From: Mesorhizobium muleiense
GTDB taxonomy: Bacteria; Pseudomonadota; Alphaproteobacteria; Rhizobiales; Rhizobiaceae
Length of the DNA stretch: 48,908 bases
Reading direction: 5' to 3'
Assembly: GCF_900099905.1 (NCBI RefSeq)
Contig: NZ_FNEE01000001.1
Coordinates: 1 to 48,908 of the forward strand
Positions 1-7,955 of this stretch are shown piece after piece. The position numbers and the translations under genes are program-made. The notes beneath the pieces were generated by a model. The model was not told where the DNA came from and searched no databases. It saw only the letters and a program-made list of their open reading frames with translations. How positions within the stretch are numbered: the stretch's first letter is position 1; every line of letters begins with the position of its first letter.

Positions 1-1
1 G

Positions 2-196
2 CAGCGCAACCGGCTGATCTCCAAGGTGCGGGCGGCGGTGGAGCGGCCGTTTGCGGTGTTCAAGCAGCACTACGGCATGCGGCGGCTGCGCTTCTTCAAC
101 CTGGCGACCAACCGGACGCAGTGCGTGCTTGCCGGCTGCGGCTACAATCTGCAACGGGCGGCCGCCGTCCTCTTCGCGGTGAGGAAGCCGGCATGA
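2..196 (+). pseudogene. IS5-type transposase, C-terminal fragment
   Basis: The reading frame is open from the window edge to TGA. It ends in the typical C-terminal tail of an IS5-superfamily DDE transposase: the catalytic Glu neighbourhood (AAVERPFAVFKQHYG), then RLRFFNLATNRTQ and CGYNLQRAAAVL. In this family the ExxR..K region is the third acidic residue of the DDE triad. The 5' part lies outside the window, so it could be the end of an intact element, but no complete element can be claimed here. The IS5-type piece just downstream lies on the opposite strand and covers the N-terminal part of a transposase, so the two are not one gene. Confidence 0.7.
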
Positions 197-227
197 GGGG
201 GCGGAGTCTGCCCAAAATCCGCCGAGG

Positions 228-247
228 GGGGGCCCAATTGGGCCCCC
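228..247. repeat. Perfect 20-bp palindrome between transposase remnants
   Basis: Ten-base arms (GGGGGCCCAA and TTGGGCCCCC) meet with no loop, 32 bp after the stop of the transposase fragment. It could act as a terminator-like structure or be part of an insertion-sequence end. No T-tract follows and no target duplication is visible. Confidence 0.5.
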
Positions 248-284
248 GAGGCCTGCAACCGGGCCAATGTGGCCTGATTGCGTT

Positions 285-863
285 TCAAAAAACGCCCCAT
301 GCGCCATCTGCGCCAAACTTCGGCCCCCGTGCAAAGCCCTCGCAAATGGAGCCCCTCCTCTTGGCCAGCCGCACCAGCCGTTCGCGCGCCCGGTGGATGA
401 GCTTGGCGTCGGTCGGGAACATGACGTTCTTCGGCTGCACGGTCGTGTCGACTATGACCTGGCGCGTGTCGGCCGACTTCATCGCCCCGGTCTTGACCGC
501 AAGGCTGAGGCTCTCCTGCAACAGCGCCACGATCCGCTCCTCGCCCATACAGCTGCGCCAACGCGTCATCGAGGAGTGGTCAAACGGCAGCGTATGGCAA
601 AAGAACGTCTCGCCGGTGAGATACTGGAAGTAAGGGTTCTCCACCCAGCGCTCGCACAGCACCTCATCCGACAGGTTGAAGGTGTGCTTGAGGATCGCCA
701 GCCCCGCCATCAGCCGGGTCGGCAGCGGCGGCATGCCGGGGCCGTCCGAATAGACGGCGCCGAAACGCTCCTCCAGCACCGGCCAGTCGATCGCCTGCGC
801 CAGCCGCACCAGCTCGTGCGTCATGTTGATGATCTGATCGAGCCTGGAGCGGAAAAGATCATG
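285..863 (-). pseudogene. IS5-type transposase, N-terminal fragment
   Basis: The frame reads HDLFRSRLDQIINM, then LPTRLMAGLAILKHTF, CERWVENPYFQYLTGE and VDTTVQPKNVMFPTDAKL. These match the N-terminal DUF772-type region and first catalytic Asp block (VDTTVQ) of IS5-family transposases. Homology stops after about 180 codons (near RLAKRRG) and the frame then runs about 25 codons into unrelated sequence to a stop. The RNase-H fold is therefore incomplete and the protein cannot be an active transposase. No clear start codon with a ribosome binding site was seen upstream of the HDLFRS segment, so the 5' limit is approximate. Confidence 0.75.
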
Positions 864-1069
864 CTCTCCATCTCGCGCTTCTCGCGTGGCTTGGACATTC
901 GCCCCCTCGATTCGCCGCCCGCCGAACCAAGGTAATCACGCTCCGCAGCACAAGGGAATCGCAAAACCGAATTGCAGGAAAACAGCGCTCAATCCTGCAA
1001 TTCCAAAGCCGCTATCCGCCTCAATCAACATGCCAGATCAATGGCTTGCGGAAAATTCACGGTCGACTC

Positions 1070-1229
1070 AGTCAGCTTGGCGTCGGTCGGGAATATCACG
1101 TTCTTGGGCTGCACGGTCGTGTTAACAACCACCCGGCGCGTGTCAGCCGGCCTCATCGACCTGCTCTCGACCGCAACCGCGAGGCTTTCCTGCAGCAGAG
1201 CCATGATCCGTTCCTCGCCCATGCGCTAG
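1070..1229 (-). pseudogene. Second, more decayed IS5-type transposase fragment
   Basis: About 50 codons (MGEERIMALLQESLAVAVES, then VVVNTTVQPKNVIFPTDAKL) parallel the internal part of the neighbouring fragment at 285-863 but differ at many residues. It is thus a separate, older copy. Just upstream of MGEERI the nucleotide match continues with a two-base length change, which breaks the frame. Downstream, homology ends right after DAKL. The Asp of the usual VDTTVQP block is Asn here, so a catalytic residue is lost too. It marks this stretch as an insertion-sequence graveyard. Confidence 0.7.
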
Positions 1230-1312
1230 CGCAAAAACGCAGCCCGTCGCCTCCTGCTGCTGGGCTGCGACCACTGTACGCGCAGGATAGAGTTGTTTCA
1301 GCTACGAATAAT

Positions 1313-2185
1313 CTAAATCGGGCGTTTCGAGCCAGAGCTGCGCAGCTGGCTCAGATTAATATTCTTAAGGACTAAGAAATCACCATGGGCCGGCAAATCC
1401 TCGTTATAAGTTGGCAGAAAATCTTTAGAAAGATATACCTTGCCATAGCTGGACAGTGATTGCCTGAGTTCATTTGCGCTACCTCCCGCACGCGCCAAGT
1501 TTCGCTCGTCAAACTCGACAATGCCGGCAAATGACCTGCTCTCCGTGAGTAGCCTGCTCATTCCAGAGAGAACGTTGATTTCCCAGCCTTCGACGTCTAT
1601 TTTAAACAGCAGCGTCTTTGATGCGCAGTTAACGACGGTGTCGATCGGTATGGAAGAAACTTCTGTACGTTCGAATTGTCCTTCGCCAGAACCTTTAAAG
1701 ATGCTGTCGCCTATCTCTCCGACGAGCGAAGATGTTCCAGACCACTTCTTGTCGATAGTAAGGCTTACGATTCCCACCGAAGAGGAGGCTGCGCACATAT
1801 GTAAATGAAAGATCCCGCAGTCGGGCCTAGATTGTATGCTCTGTTGCAGGTACTTTTCCAGGTATGGATTTGCTTCAAATAGGTGCACAGAGGTGGCGTT
1901 CGAGTAGGTAGTACAAAATGCTATCTCGCCATAGTTTGCGCCGATATCTAATATCACATCGGGCGTCATTTTCGCCGATAACGCGTGCCAAAGAGAGGAT
2001 ATATTGGGCTGTGTAACGCCTGCCATAGCTAGGATGCGTCGCCCACGATTATCCCTTCGGGACACGTACATCGAACCGCGACCTATTAGAATGACGCGGT
2101 CCATCCATGGTATAGTTCTAAACCGAAATGCGTGACGCAGGCCTGATGCCATTGCCCTTAACGTTATGAATGAAGTTTTTAGCAT
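1313..2185 (-). CDS. FkbM-type SAM-dependent methyltransferase
   Basis: The likely product is a 290-residue methyltransferase of the FkbM family, which O-methylates sugars or other small acceptors. SAM motif I is visible as ILDIGANYGEIAF near residue 80, followed by an acidic LFEANP strand. The FkbM hallmark LFKIDVEGWEINVLSGM lies about two-thirds along. A start 75 bases further upstream is possible, but the ATG at 2185 has an AAGG-type ribosome site and gives a normal family length. It diverges from the gene at 2293. Both are noticeably AT-richer than the downstream blocks and sit beside insertion-sequence remnants, suggesting horizontal gain. A role in decorating the polysaccharide exported by the neighbouring block is inferred from position only. 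Confidence 0.85.
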   Translation of the reverse strand: MLKTSFITLRAMASGLRHAFRFRTIPWMDRVILIGRGSMYVSRRDNRGRRILAMAGVTQPNISSLWHALSAKMTPDVILDIGANYGEIAFCTTYSNATSVHLFEANPYLEKYLQQSIQSRPDCGIFHLHMCAASSSVGIVSLTIDKKWSGTSSLVGEIGDSIFKGSGEGQFERTEVSSIPIDTVVNCASKTLLFKIDVEGWEINVLSGMSRLLTESRSFAGIVEFDERNLARAGGSANELRQSLSSYGKVYLSKDFLPTYNEDLPAHGDFLVLKNINLSQLRSSGSKRPI

Positions 2186-2292
2186 GTGAAAGCCCTTGGT
2201 GGTATGCAACGATAGAAATCCGACGTGACGCGGCGGTTGAGTCGTTAAAAATGTTGGCAAACCGTGCGGGTAATCGCACGGGGAGGGTGGAT

Positions 2293-2757
2293 TTGTCGAT
2301 CAAGAATGTAGGCATCCTTAGCGTGGTAGCATTTGCATTTGCAGCAATTTTTCTCACGATCATTGTTAACATGGGGACAGGTGTCAAGGCGCCAAAGCGG
2401 AAGCCGGCTCCAGCTATCGAGTCGATTCACGGCAAGCTTGTTATTGATTCGGTTGATAATCTCCGCGTAGGCAACCATAAGATTGTACTATGCGGCGTGG
2501 CGTTTACGAAGCCCAGGCCTCTGCTCGCCATGATGACCGAGGCAGCGCGCCGGGACTTCCAAGGGCTCCCACTGACCTGCAAGCCGGTCGGCAAGGGGAC
2601 GCCTTGCGACGGCAATGTCGCTTCAAAGTTTGGTGGGGCGATAGTTGTGCAATGCCTCACGCCCGATGGCAAGGATTTGGCCGCCAAACTTGCCGAGAAT
2701 GGCATCTTGTGCGGACAGCCGGTGCAGGCAGGTTCGACCTACAAATCTTGCCAATAA
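2293..2757 (+). CDS. Membrane-anchored SNase-like protein without catalytic residues
   Basis: A protein of about 154 residues if it starts at the TTG at 2293, which has a strong GGGAGG site seven bases upstream. An in-frame ATG at 2251 has no such site. Residues 5-30 form one transmembrane segment (ILSVVAFAFAAIFLTIIV), giving a periplasmic domain. That domain follows the order of staphylococcal-nuclease-like OB folds: IDSVDNLRVGNHKIVLCGV (compare VVDGDTLRVxGxRVRLxGI), then LTCKPVGKGTP, a central strand, and DGKDLAAKLAENGILCG. The acidic and arginine residues of active nucleases are absent, and cysteines occur at both ends of the domain. I infer a non-enzymatic binding fold. The assignment rests on pattern only and could be wrong. 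Confidence 0.6.
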   Translation: MSIKNVGILSVVAFAFAAIFLTIIVNMGTGVKAPKRKPAPAIESIHGKLVIDSVDNLRVGNHKIVLCGVAFTKPRPLLAMMTEAARRDFQGLPLTCKPVGKGTPCDGNVASKFGGAIVVQCLTPDGKDLAAKLAENGILCGQPVQAGSTYKSCQ

Positions 2758-3069
2758 GGGTTCGTAGTTCATGGCCTCGTCAACTCCGTGTCATAAAACC
2801 AAAGACAGAATGTGCGATCACAGGCATCGGCGCGATGGCCATCAAAGGCTAGGAACAGACTTGTTTTCCGAGATTTCCAGCGAGCGGCGCGAAAATGGTA
2901 GATTCAAATCTGGCAATGAGTGTGTCTAATGAAACACATGAGAAACCAAAAAATCATCTCGCACATGCGAAGCAGATTGGAATCGACGCCAAAAGCTGTT
3001 ACGCGCTAGTTCAATACCTTGGTGCCCGGGTGGGGCCGAGGTGCGGCGGGACAAAAAGGATCGAAACGA
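2758..3069. other. Gene-free stretch of about 310 bp
   Basis: It lies between the SNase-like gene and the FecR-like gene. No convincing ORF, tRNA or strong hairpin was seen. It presumably holds the promoter of the gene at 3070. A short TGTGT/ACACA inverted repeat near 2920-2938 is too weak to call an operator. Confidence 0.5.
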
Positions 3070-3576
3070 ATGAACCTCACTGTAAAAGTTGCGTTGGCTG
3101 GAATTGTCGCCTCGATCGGTTTCGGCCCGGTTTCGTCTTTCGCTCAGGATACGTCTTGCACCTGTACGACTCCCTATCAGGGAGCGGCGAGCTCGATTGG
3201 TTCCATCGGGCATGCCAATGGCGACGTGATGGTTTCGCAAGCCGCGGGCTATGGTCCGGCGAAAGCGGGAAATGCGCTGGATTTCGGCAGCCGCATAGTG
3301 GTCGGTGCTAAGGGGTCGGCTTCCGTTAATGTCGGTGGCTGCAGCCTGGACGTGCCTGCGAATTCTAGCCTCGACATTTCTCGCGTCGAGAACAATGTCT
3401 GCCTGAAAGTTGTGGGTTCCGAGCAGACGGCTGCCTCCGTTAGCTCTGAGCATACGGGTCAGATTCCCCCGGGCGGCAACCGGTCCAACACCCCGCTCTT
3501 TATCTTTGGCGGCATGGCAGGTGCGGCTGCCATCCTTGCTGCAACGCAAGACGACGGCGACGCCGTCAGCCGTTAA
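3070..3576 (+). CDS. Secreted FecR-like domain protein with C-terminal anchor
   Basis: A 168-residue protein starting at the ATG at 3070, with an AAGGA site upstream; the in-frame start at 3019 would bury the signal peptide. Residues 1-25 are a signal peptide ending in SFA before QD. The mature part contains a degenerate FecR-type pattern: IGHANGDVMVSQ, then AGNALDFGSRIVVGAKGSASV and CSLDVPANSSLDI. FecR-like folds of this kind bind peptidoglycan or polysaccharide or act in surface signalling. The C-terminus has a hydrophobic stretch (TPLFIFGGMAGAAAILAA) followed by an acidic tail. Five cysteines, including a CTC pair after the signal peptide, suggest disulfides. It precedes the polysaccharide-export genes, so a role in the same envelope process is likely but inferred. 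Confidence 0.65.
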   Translation: MNLTVKVALAGIVASIGFGPVSSFAQDTSCTCTTPYQGAASSIGSIGHANGDVMVSQAAGYGPAKAGNALDFGSRIVVGAKGSASVNVGGCSLDVPANSSLDISRVENNVCLKVVGSEQTAASVSSEHTGQIPPGGNRSNTPLFIFGGMAGAAAILAATQDDGDAVSR

Positions 3577-3856
3577 GCCCAATTAACACAATGTGGCAGA
3601 GACATGTGACTGTGCCTCTGCCGGATTGTATTGTCGGTGCCTCTATGCCGTGGCCTTGGCGCGCTGGCTGGAGTCGGGATATTGATCGAGTTCATCAACC
3701 ATACCGCTCTATCACTTGAGGCGAAGCCGGATGCGCTTCGTCTTGGGCGGATTCGTCTAGCCCAGGAGCACAGAGACGAGTGGCGCGGCAACGCTGGTCA
3801 TTGGCTTGCACGCTGTCAGCGAATAGCTTGAATCCTACCGTATTGCACAAACGTGA

Positions 3857-3894
3857 CAAATGCGTCATTCGCTCCGGTGCGGGTGGCGCATTTG
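3857..3894 (+). terminator. Hairpin with T-rich tail ahead of the export genes
   Basis: Perfect 8-bp arms CAAATGCG (3857-3864) and CGCATTTG (3887-3894) are followed directly by CCTTTTGTTT. It lies about 280 bp after the FecR-like gene and 46 bp before the phosphatase gene. It could end transcription from the FecR-like gene or act as an attenuator for the operon. The 22-base loop is large, so it is not a textbook terminator. The rest of 3577-3940 holds no supportable gene. Confidence 0.4.
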
Positions 3895-3940
3895 CCTTTT
3901 GTTTGGGAGGAGTCGTCAGTTTGCTTCAGCGCGGCCACCT

Positions 3941-4750
3941 ATGATCGACCTGCATTCCCATATCTTGCCCGGTCTTGACGACGGCTCGTCCAGCCTCGCT
4001 GAATCGCTGGAAATGGCGCGGCTGGCGGTGGCCGACGGAACGACGCATATGGCGTGTACGCCGCATATCGTGCCAGGCATGTACGAAAACGGATCGGCAA
4101 ATATTACCCGCTCGGTTCAAGAGTTGGAACAGGCGCTGCGCCGCGCGGAAATACCGCTTGCTCTTTACGTTGGCGCCGACGTGCATATAGCGCCGGATCT
4201 GCCGGAGCAATTGGCGCTCGGCAGCGTGCCGACCTTGAACAGATCGCGTTATTTTCTATTCGAGCCGCCGCATCACGTCTTGCCACCCAGGCTGGAAGAT
4301 TTCGCTCTGCGCCTCATAAACGCCGGGTTCGTTCCGATTCTTACCCATCCTGAGCGGCTGACATGGATCAAGGCAAATTACGACATTGTCGAGAAATTGA
4401 ATGCAGTGGGTTGCCTAATTCAACTTACCGCAGACTCGATTGTTGGTGCTTTTGGACGCACGGCGCTTTACTATTCGGAAAAGCTGATTGACGAGGGTAG
4501 GGTAGATATTATCGCTTCGGACGCCCACGGCGCCACCCGCCGGCGCCCTGGGCTTTCGCAGGCGGTTGCCGTTGCCGCGAAGCGATGTGGGGAAGATGAG
4601 GCCCGCAATATGGTGTTGAAACGCCCAGGCGAAATATTGGCGAACCGGCCCCTCGAGCCGGTCGGAAAGGCACGCTCGAAAAAGCGAAGCCCCGGCAACG
4701 TCGGTCGCTTTGCAGGATTGGGTCGCCTGTTGAAGGGTGGGGCAGCGTAA
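3941..4750 (+). CDS. CpsB/YwqE-type PHP phosphotyrosine phosphatase
   Basis: A 269-residue member of the PHP family that dephosphorylates bacterial tyrosine autokinases. The metal-binding start motif HSHILPGLDDG occupies residues 5-15. Further metal ligands appear in CTPHIVPGMY, ILTHPERL and IIASDAHG. Family members are about 250 residues. The ATG at 3941 gives the standard MIDLHSH start, although it lacks a clear ribosome site. The C-terminal 35 residues are lysine and arginine rich and extend past the usual end. The next gene starts inside its stop codon (TAATG), so translation is probably coupled. The kinase two genes downstream is the expected substrate. Confidence 0.9.
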   Translation: MIDLHSHILPGLDDGSSSLAESLEMARLAVADGTTHMACTPHIVPGMYENGSANITRSVQELEQALRRAEIPLALYVGADVHIAPDLPEQLALGSVPTLNRSRYFLFEPPHHVLPPRLEDFALRLINAGFVPILTHPERLTWIKANYDIVEKLNAVGCLIQLTADSIVGAFGRTALYYSEKLIDEGRVDIIASDAHGATRRRPGLSQAVAVAAKRCGEDEARNMVLKRPGEILANRPLEPVGKARSKKRSPGNVGRFAGLGRLLKGGAA

Positions 4751-5532
4751 TGGGTGTGTTTCATTTCGCAAAAAATTATACAGGCGCGATATGTGCCTTG
4801 CTCGCTTCGCTCTCGATGTCTGCCTGCACGAGCACCTCGTCAACGACATCATCGTCTTCGCCGACATCGGTTGATGCGCTGCAACTGACGTCATCGTCGG
4901 CGCCGCTCTCCAGCGGCGGCGCCCTGCAGGTCGTAAAGGAGCTGCCTGCGCAAAACAGCCAGAACGGCAACGAGCAGCCTTTGTCGCCTAATGATGTGCT
5001 GGAGGTGAATGTGTTCCAGGTCGACAATCTGAACAGAACCGTTCAAGTCGACGCTGGCGGACAAATTTCGCTTCCACTTATCGGAACCGTCACCGCGGCC
5101 GGGAAGACCGTCCGTCAGCTGGAGCAGGAAATCGAAACGGCCTACGGCGCCAACTATCTGCAGTCGCCCGATGTGTCGGTCTTCGTCAAGGAATCGATCG
5201 GACAGCGCATTACCGTCGACGGCGAAGTCACCAAGGCTGGTATTTTTCCGGTGTCGAGCAATTCGTCTCTCATCGATGCGATCGCCCTTGCCGGAGGGTT
5301 CAATGCCGTTGGCGATGCGAAAAAGGTCTTTGTCTATCGCAATGTCGGCCAAAATACTCTGGTCGCAAATTACAATGTGGAGCAGATTCGCGCCGGCAAG
5401 AGTCGCAACCCACGCATCCATGGTGGCGACAAGATTGTCGTCTTCGCCTCGAAATCGAAAATTGCCATGAAAAATCTCAAGGACGCACTCGGGGTTGCGT
5501 CAAGTGCTGCAAGACTTGCAGTCATCCCTTAA
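4750..5532 (+). CDS. Wza-type polysaccharide export lipoprotein
   Basis: A 260-residue outer-membrane export protein of the Wza/ExoF type. A lipoprotein signal ends in LSMSAC, with Cys26 as the lipid-attachment residue. A long Ser/Thr-rich linker follows. The Poly_export domain starts near residue 77 (LSPNDVLEVNVFQVDNLNRT) and includes the typical LPLIGTVTAAGKTVRQLEQEI. One SLBB-type domain follows (ITVDGEVTKAGIFPVSSNSSLIDAIALAGGF). It is shorter than E. coli Wza (about 380 residues) and lacks an obvious C-terminal amphipathic barrel helix, as in other small rhizobial exporters. It overlaps the phosphatase gene by one base and is followed 50 bp later by the kinase gene. Confidence 0.92.
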   Translation: MGVFHFAKNYTGAICALLASLSMSACTSTSSTTSSSSPTSVDALQLTSSSAPLSSGGALQVVKELPAQNSQNGNEQPLSPNDVLEVNVFQVDNLNRTVQVDAGGQISLPLIGTVTAAGKTVRQLEQEIETAYGANYLQSPDVSVFVKESIGQRITVDGEVTKAGIFPVSSNSSLIDAIALAGGFNAVGDAKKVFVYRNVGQNTLVANYNVEQIRAGKSRNPRIHGGDKIVVFASKSKIAMKNLKDALGVASSAARLAVIP

Positions 5533-5582
5533 GGCGGATCATTGCTGACCTGGAATAGACGAACTTAGGATCACCTCGCACT

Positions 5583-7955
5583 ATGCTCGATCGAAATCAG
5601 CAGCATCAAATTGCAGGTCCTGGACACCGCCAGGCCTTATCCGCCGACGTGTTTTATGACGGGGCGCAAAACTTTAACCCTTACGGTCGCGACTCTCTGG
5701 AGCAGGACGAGGCCTTCAATCCACTCAAGCTACTTTTTTACGTTGTCCAGTATCGGTGGCTGATCGTCATGATGGCGGCAGCCGGGCTTGTCGCTGGCGC
5801 CGTCGTTACAATGATGCAGACGCCAAAATATCAGGCTACAACGCAATTAGAAGTGCTGGTTCCTTCGGCAAAGGTCTTCCAGGACATTGAAGTGGTTTCT
5901 GAAAACGCCGACATGCGCGCCTTTCTAACTGCCCGTGAAAAGTTGAAAAGCCGCGCATTAGCACAGCGCGTGGTGTTCCAACTGGGGCTCAGCGAGAAGC
6001 CGGATTTTCTATTTCCCACGTCGGATTTCTCCCTCAGCAATATCTTCTATCGCGCCTTTCGCATCCCCAAATCCCCATCCATAGAGGAGAGAACTCCGGA
6101 GGAACGTGAGGCGATCGCGATTGGGCGCGTTTTAAAAGATTTGACGGTGAGTCTGGTCACCAACACAAGCCTGCTGTCAATTACGTTTGTCGATCAGAAC
6201 CCGAAATATTCAAGCGATATAGCCAATCAGGTCGCGCAAAGTTTTATCGACCAGCGCCTCGATCAGACCAGCGAGACGTCGGATCTGGCACGGCAGTTCA
6301 TCCAGGAACAGGTTTTGCAGGTAAAGCAAAAGCTTCAGAAGTCCGAAGAGGAACTTGTCGCCTATGCAAAGGATGCGGGCATCACGGTAACCGGCGAAGA
6401 AAAATCGCTGATAGGGTCGAACATTGAGACTCTCAACACCGCTCTCGCGACAGCAATCCAGGAACGGCTCGATGCTGGACGGATGGTGGACCAGATAGAC
6501 AAGGGCCGCGCGGCGAGCCTCGGCCCAGTCCTGGAGAGCGAAGGTCTGCAAAACATCACCGAGAAACTGTCGGATTTGACCAGCCAGTATCAGCAGAAGC
6601 TGGGCATATTGAAGCCCGGTTTTCCAGAGATGCAGCAGCTTCAGGCGCAGATCAAGGAGCTGCAGCGGCTTTATGACAACGGCGTTTTGACGATTACCGA
6701 TTCACTGCGGCAGAAATATCAGGAGGCTCAGAACAAGGAGTCCGATCTTAAGACAAAACTTGCCGAGATGGACAAGCAGCAGGTCGAGTTTAACGACAAA
6801 AACATCAAGTACACGATCCTCAAGCGTGAAGTTGATTCGAACCGATCTCAGTATGACGGCCTTATAGCCAAGCTGAATGAAGTGGGTGTCAGCTCTGAGC
6901 TCAAGACGCAAAGCGCCGCAATCGTCGATTTCGCGACACCGCCGGAGCGCCCTTTTTCGCCGCGCCTGACCATCAATCTTGCGATCGCCCTGGCTCTTTT
7001 CCTGGCGCTCAGCGCGTCAATAATCTACATAATTGAGTTGCTGAACAACACCTTCACCAATCCTGAGCAAATCGAAAAAGAACTGGGATTGGCGATGCTC
7101 GGCATTTTGCCGCTTGTCGATGACCGGGAACTCATAGCCAGCATCGCCGATCAGAAATCAGGACTGTCCGAGGCCTACCGTTCGCTTCGAACATCGCTTC
7201 AGTTTTCCGGGGCCGAAGGCGCGCCGCGATCACTGCTGGTCACGAGTTCGGAACCCTCCGAGGGCAAGTCGACCACCTCATTCAAGCTCGGACAGGATTT
7301 TGCCGCGCTCGGTGCCCGGGTTCTCATTGTCGACGGCGATCTTCGAAAGCCCAATCTTCACCGGCTGTTTGGTCTCGACAACACAATCGGACTGAGCAAT
7401 CTCTTGACGAACACCGTCCGCAAGGAGGATCTGGCAAGCATTTTCAGGGCGACGAAATATCCTAATGTGACCGTCCTGACATCCGGAACGATCCCGCCGA
7501 ACCCCGCGGACCTGCTCTCTTCACCAAAAATGGCGCTGATCGTCACCAATCTCGGCAAGCGTTTCGATCTTGTCATAATCGACGCCCCGCCGGTCGTCGG
7601 CCTTTCAGATGCGCCCATCCTCAGCCGGCTTGCCGAGGGCACATTGATGGTCATTTCTACCAATCAGGTCACGCGCAAGTCGGCGAAGACGGCGTTGAAG
7701 CGCTTGCGAGCTGCCGGCGCGAACGTGGTCGGGGCCGCGATGTCGAAGTTTGCAGTGAACAAGTTCGATTACAACTACGCCTATAAATACATGAACTACC
7801 AGTATTACGACTACGGCACCCCGAAACTTGAGGGCAAAGTCGATGACGGAGCAGACCAGCCCGCTTATGCAAAATCTCCGGCGTTCAGGCGTTTGGTTCG
7901 CCGCATCCGTTCTAGTGTTGGCGGCTTCGTCGATCGGGCTAAGTCGTTTTCTTGA
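5583..7955 (+). CDS. Wzc/ExoP-type polysaccharide co-polymerase and tyrosine autokinase
   Basis: A 790-residue inner-membrane protein that controls chain length and export through cycles of tyrosine phosphorylation. It has a Wzz domain with transmembrane helix one near 59-80, a long periplasmic coiled-coil and GNVR region, helix two near 461-486, and a cytoplasmic BY-kinase domain. Walker A is SSEPSEGKST (Lys562), Walker A' is LIVDGDLRKP (Asp584 and Asp586) and Walker B is LVIIDAPPV. Eight tyrosines cluster at residues 730-744, the classic autophosphorylation tail. A basic tail of 37 residues follows, and its codons also encode the start of the next protein in another frame. The PHP phosphatase upstream is its natural counterpart. 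Confidence 0.95.
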   Translation: MLDRNQQHQIAGPGHRQALSADVFYDGAQNFNPYGRDSLEQDEAFNPLKLLFYVVQYRWLIVMMAAAGLVAGAVVTMMQTPKYQATTQLEVLVPSAKVFQDIEVVSENADMRAFLTAREKLKSRALAQRVVFQLGLSEKPDFLFPTSDFSLSNIFYRAFRIPKSPSIEERTPEEREAIAIGRVLKDLTVSLVTNTSLLSITFVDQNPKYSSDIANQVAQSFIDQRLDQTSETSDLARQFIQEQVLQVKQKLQKSEEELVAYAKDAGITVTGEEKSLIGSNIETLNTALATAIQERLDAGRMVDQIDKGRAASLGPVLESEGLQNITEKLSDLTSQYQQKLGILKPGFPEMQQLQAQIKELQRLYDNGVLTITDSLRQKYQEAQNKESDLKTKLAEMDKQQVEFNDKNIKYTILKREVDSNRSQYDGLIAKLNEVGVSSELKTQSAAIVDFATPPERPFSPRLTINLAIALALFLALSASIIYIIELLNNTFTNPEQIEKELGLAMLGILPLVDDRELIASIADQKSGLSEAYRSLRTSLQFSGAEGAPRSLLVTSSEPSEGKSTTSFKLGQDFAALGARVLIVDGDLRKPNLHRLFGLDNTIGLSNLLTNTVRKEDLASIFRATKYPNVTVLTSGTIPPNPADLLSSPKMALIVTNLGKRFDLVIIDAPPVVGLSDAPILSRLAEGTLMVISTNQVTRKSAKTALKRLRAAGANVVGAAMSKFAVNKFDYNYAYKYMNYQYYDYGTPKLEGKVDDGADQPAYAKSPAFRRLVRRIRSSVGGFVDRAKSFS

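Noticed and set aside
3631..3831. 66-codon plus-strand frame between the FecR-like and phosphatase genes
   Set aside because: TTG start without a ribosome site, no domain and no coding signature.
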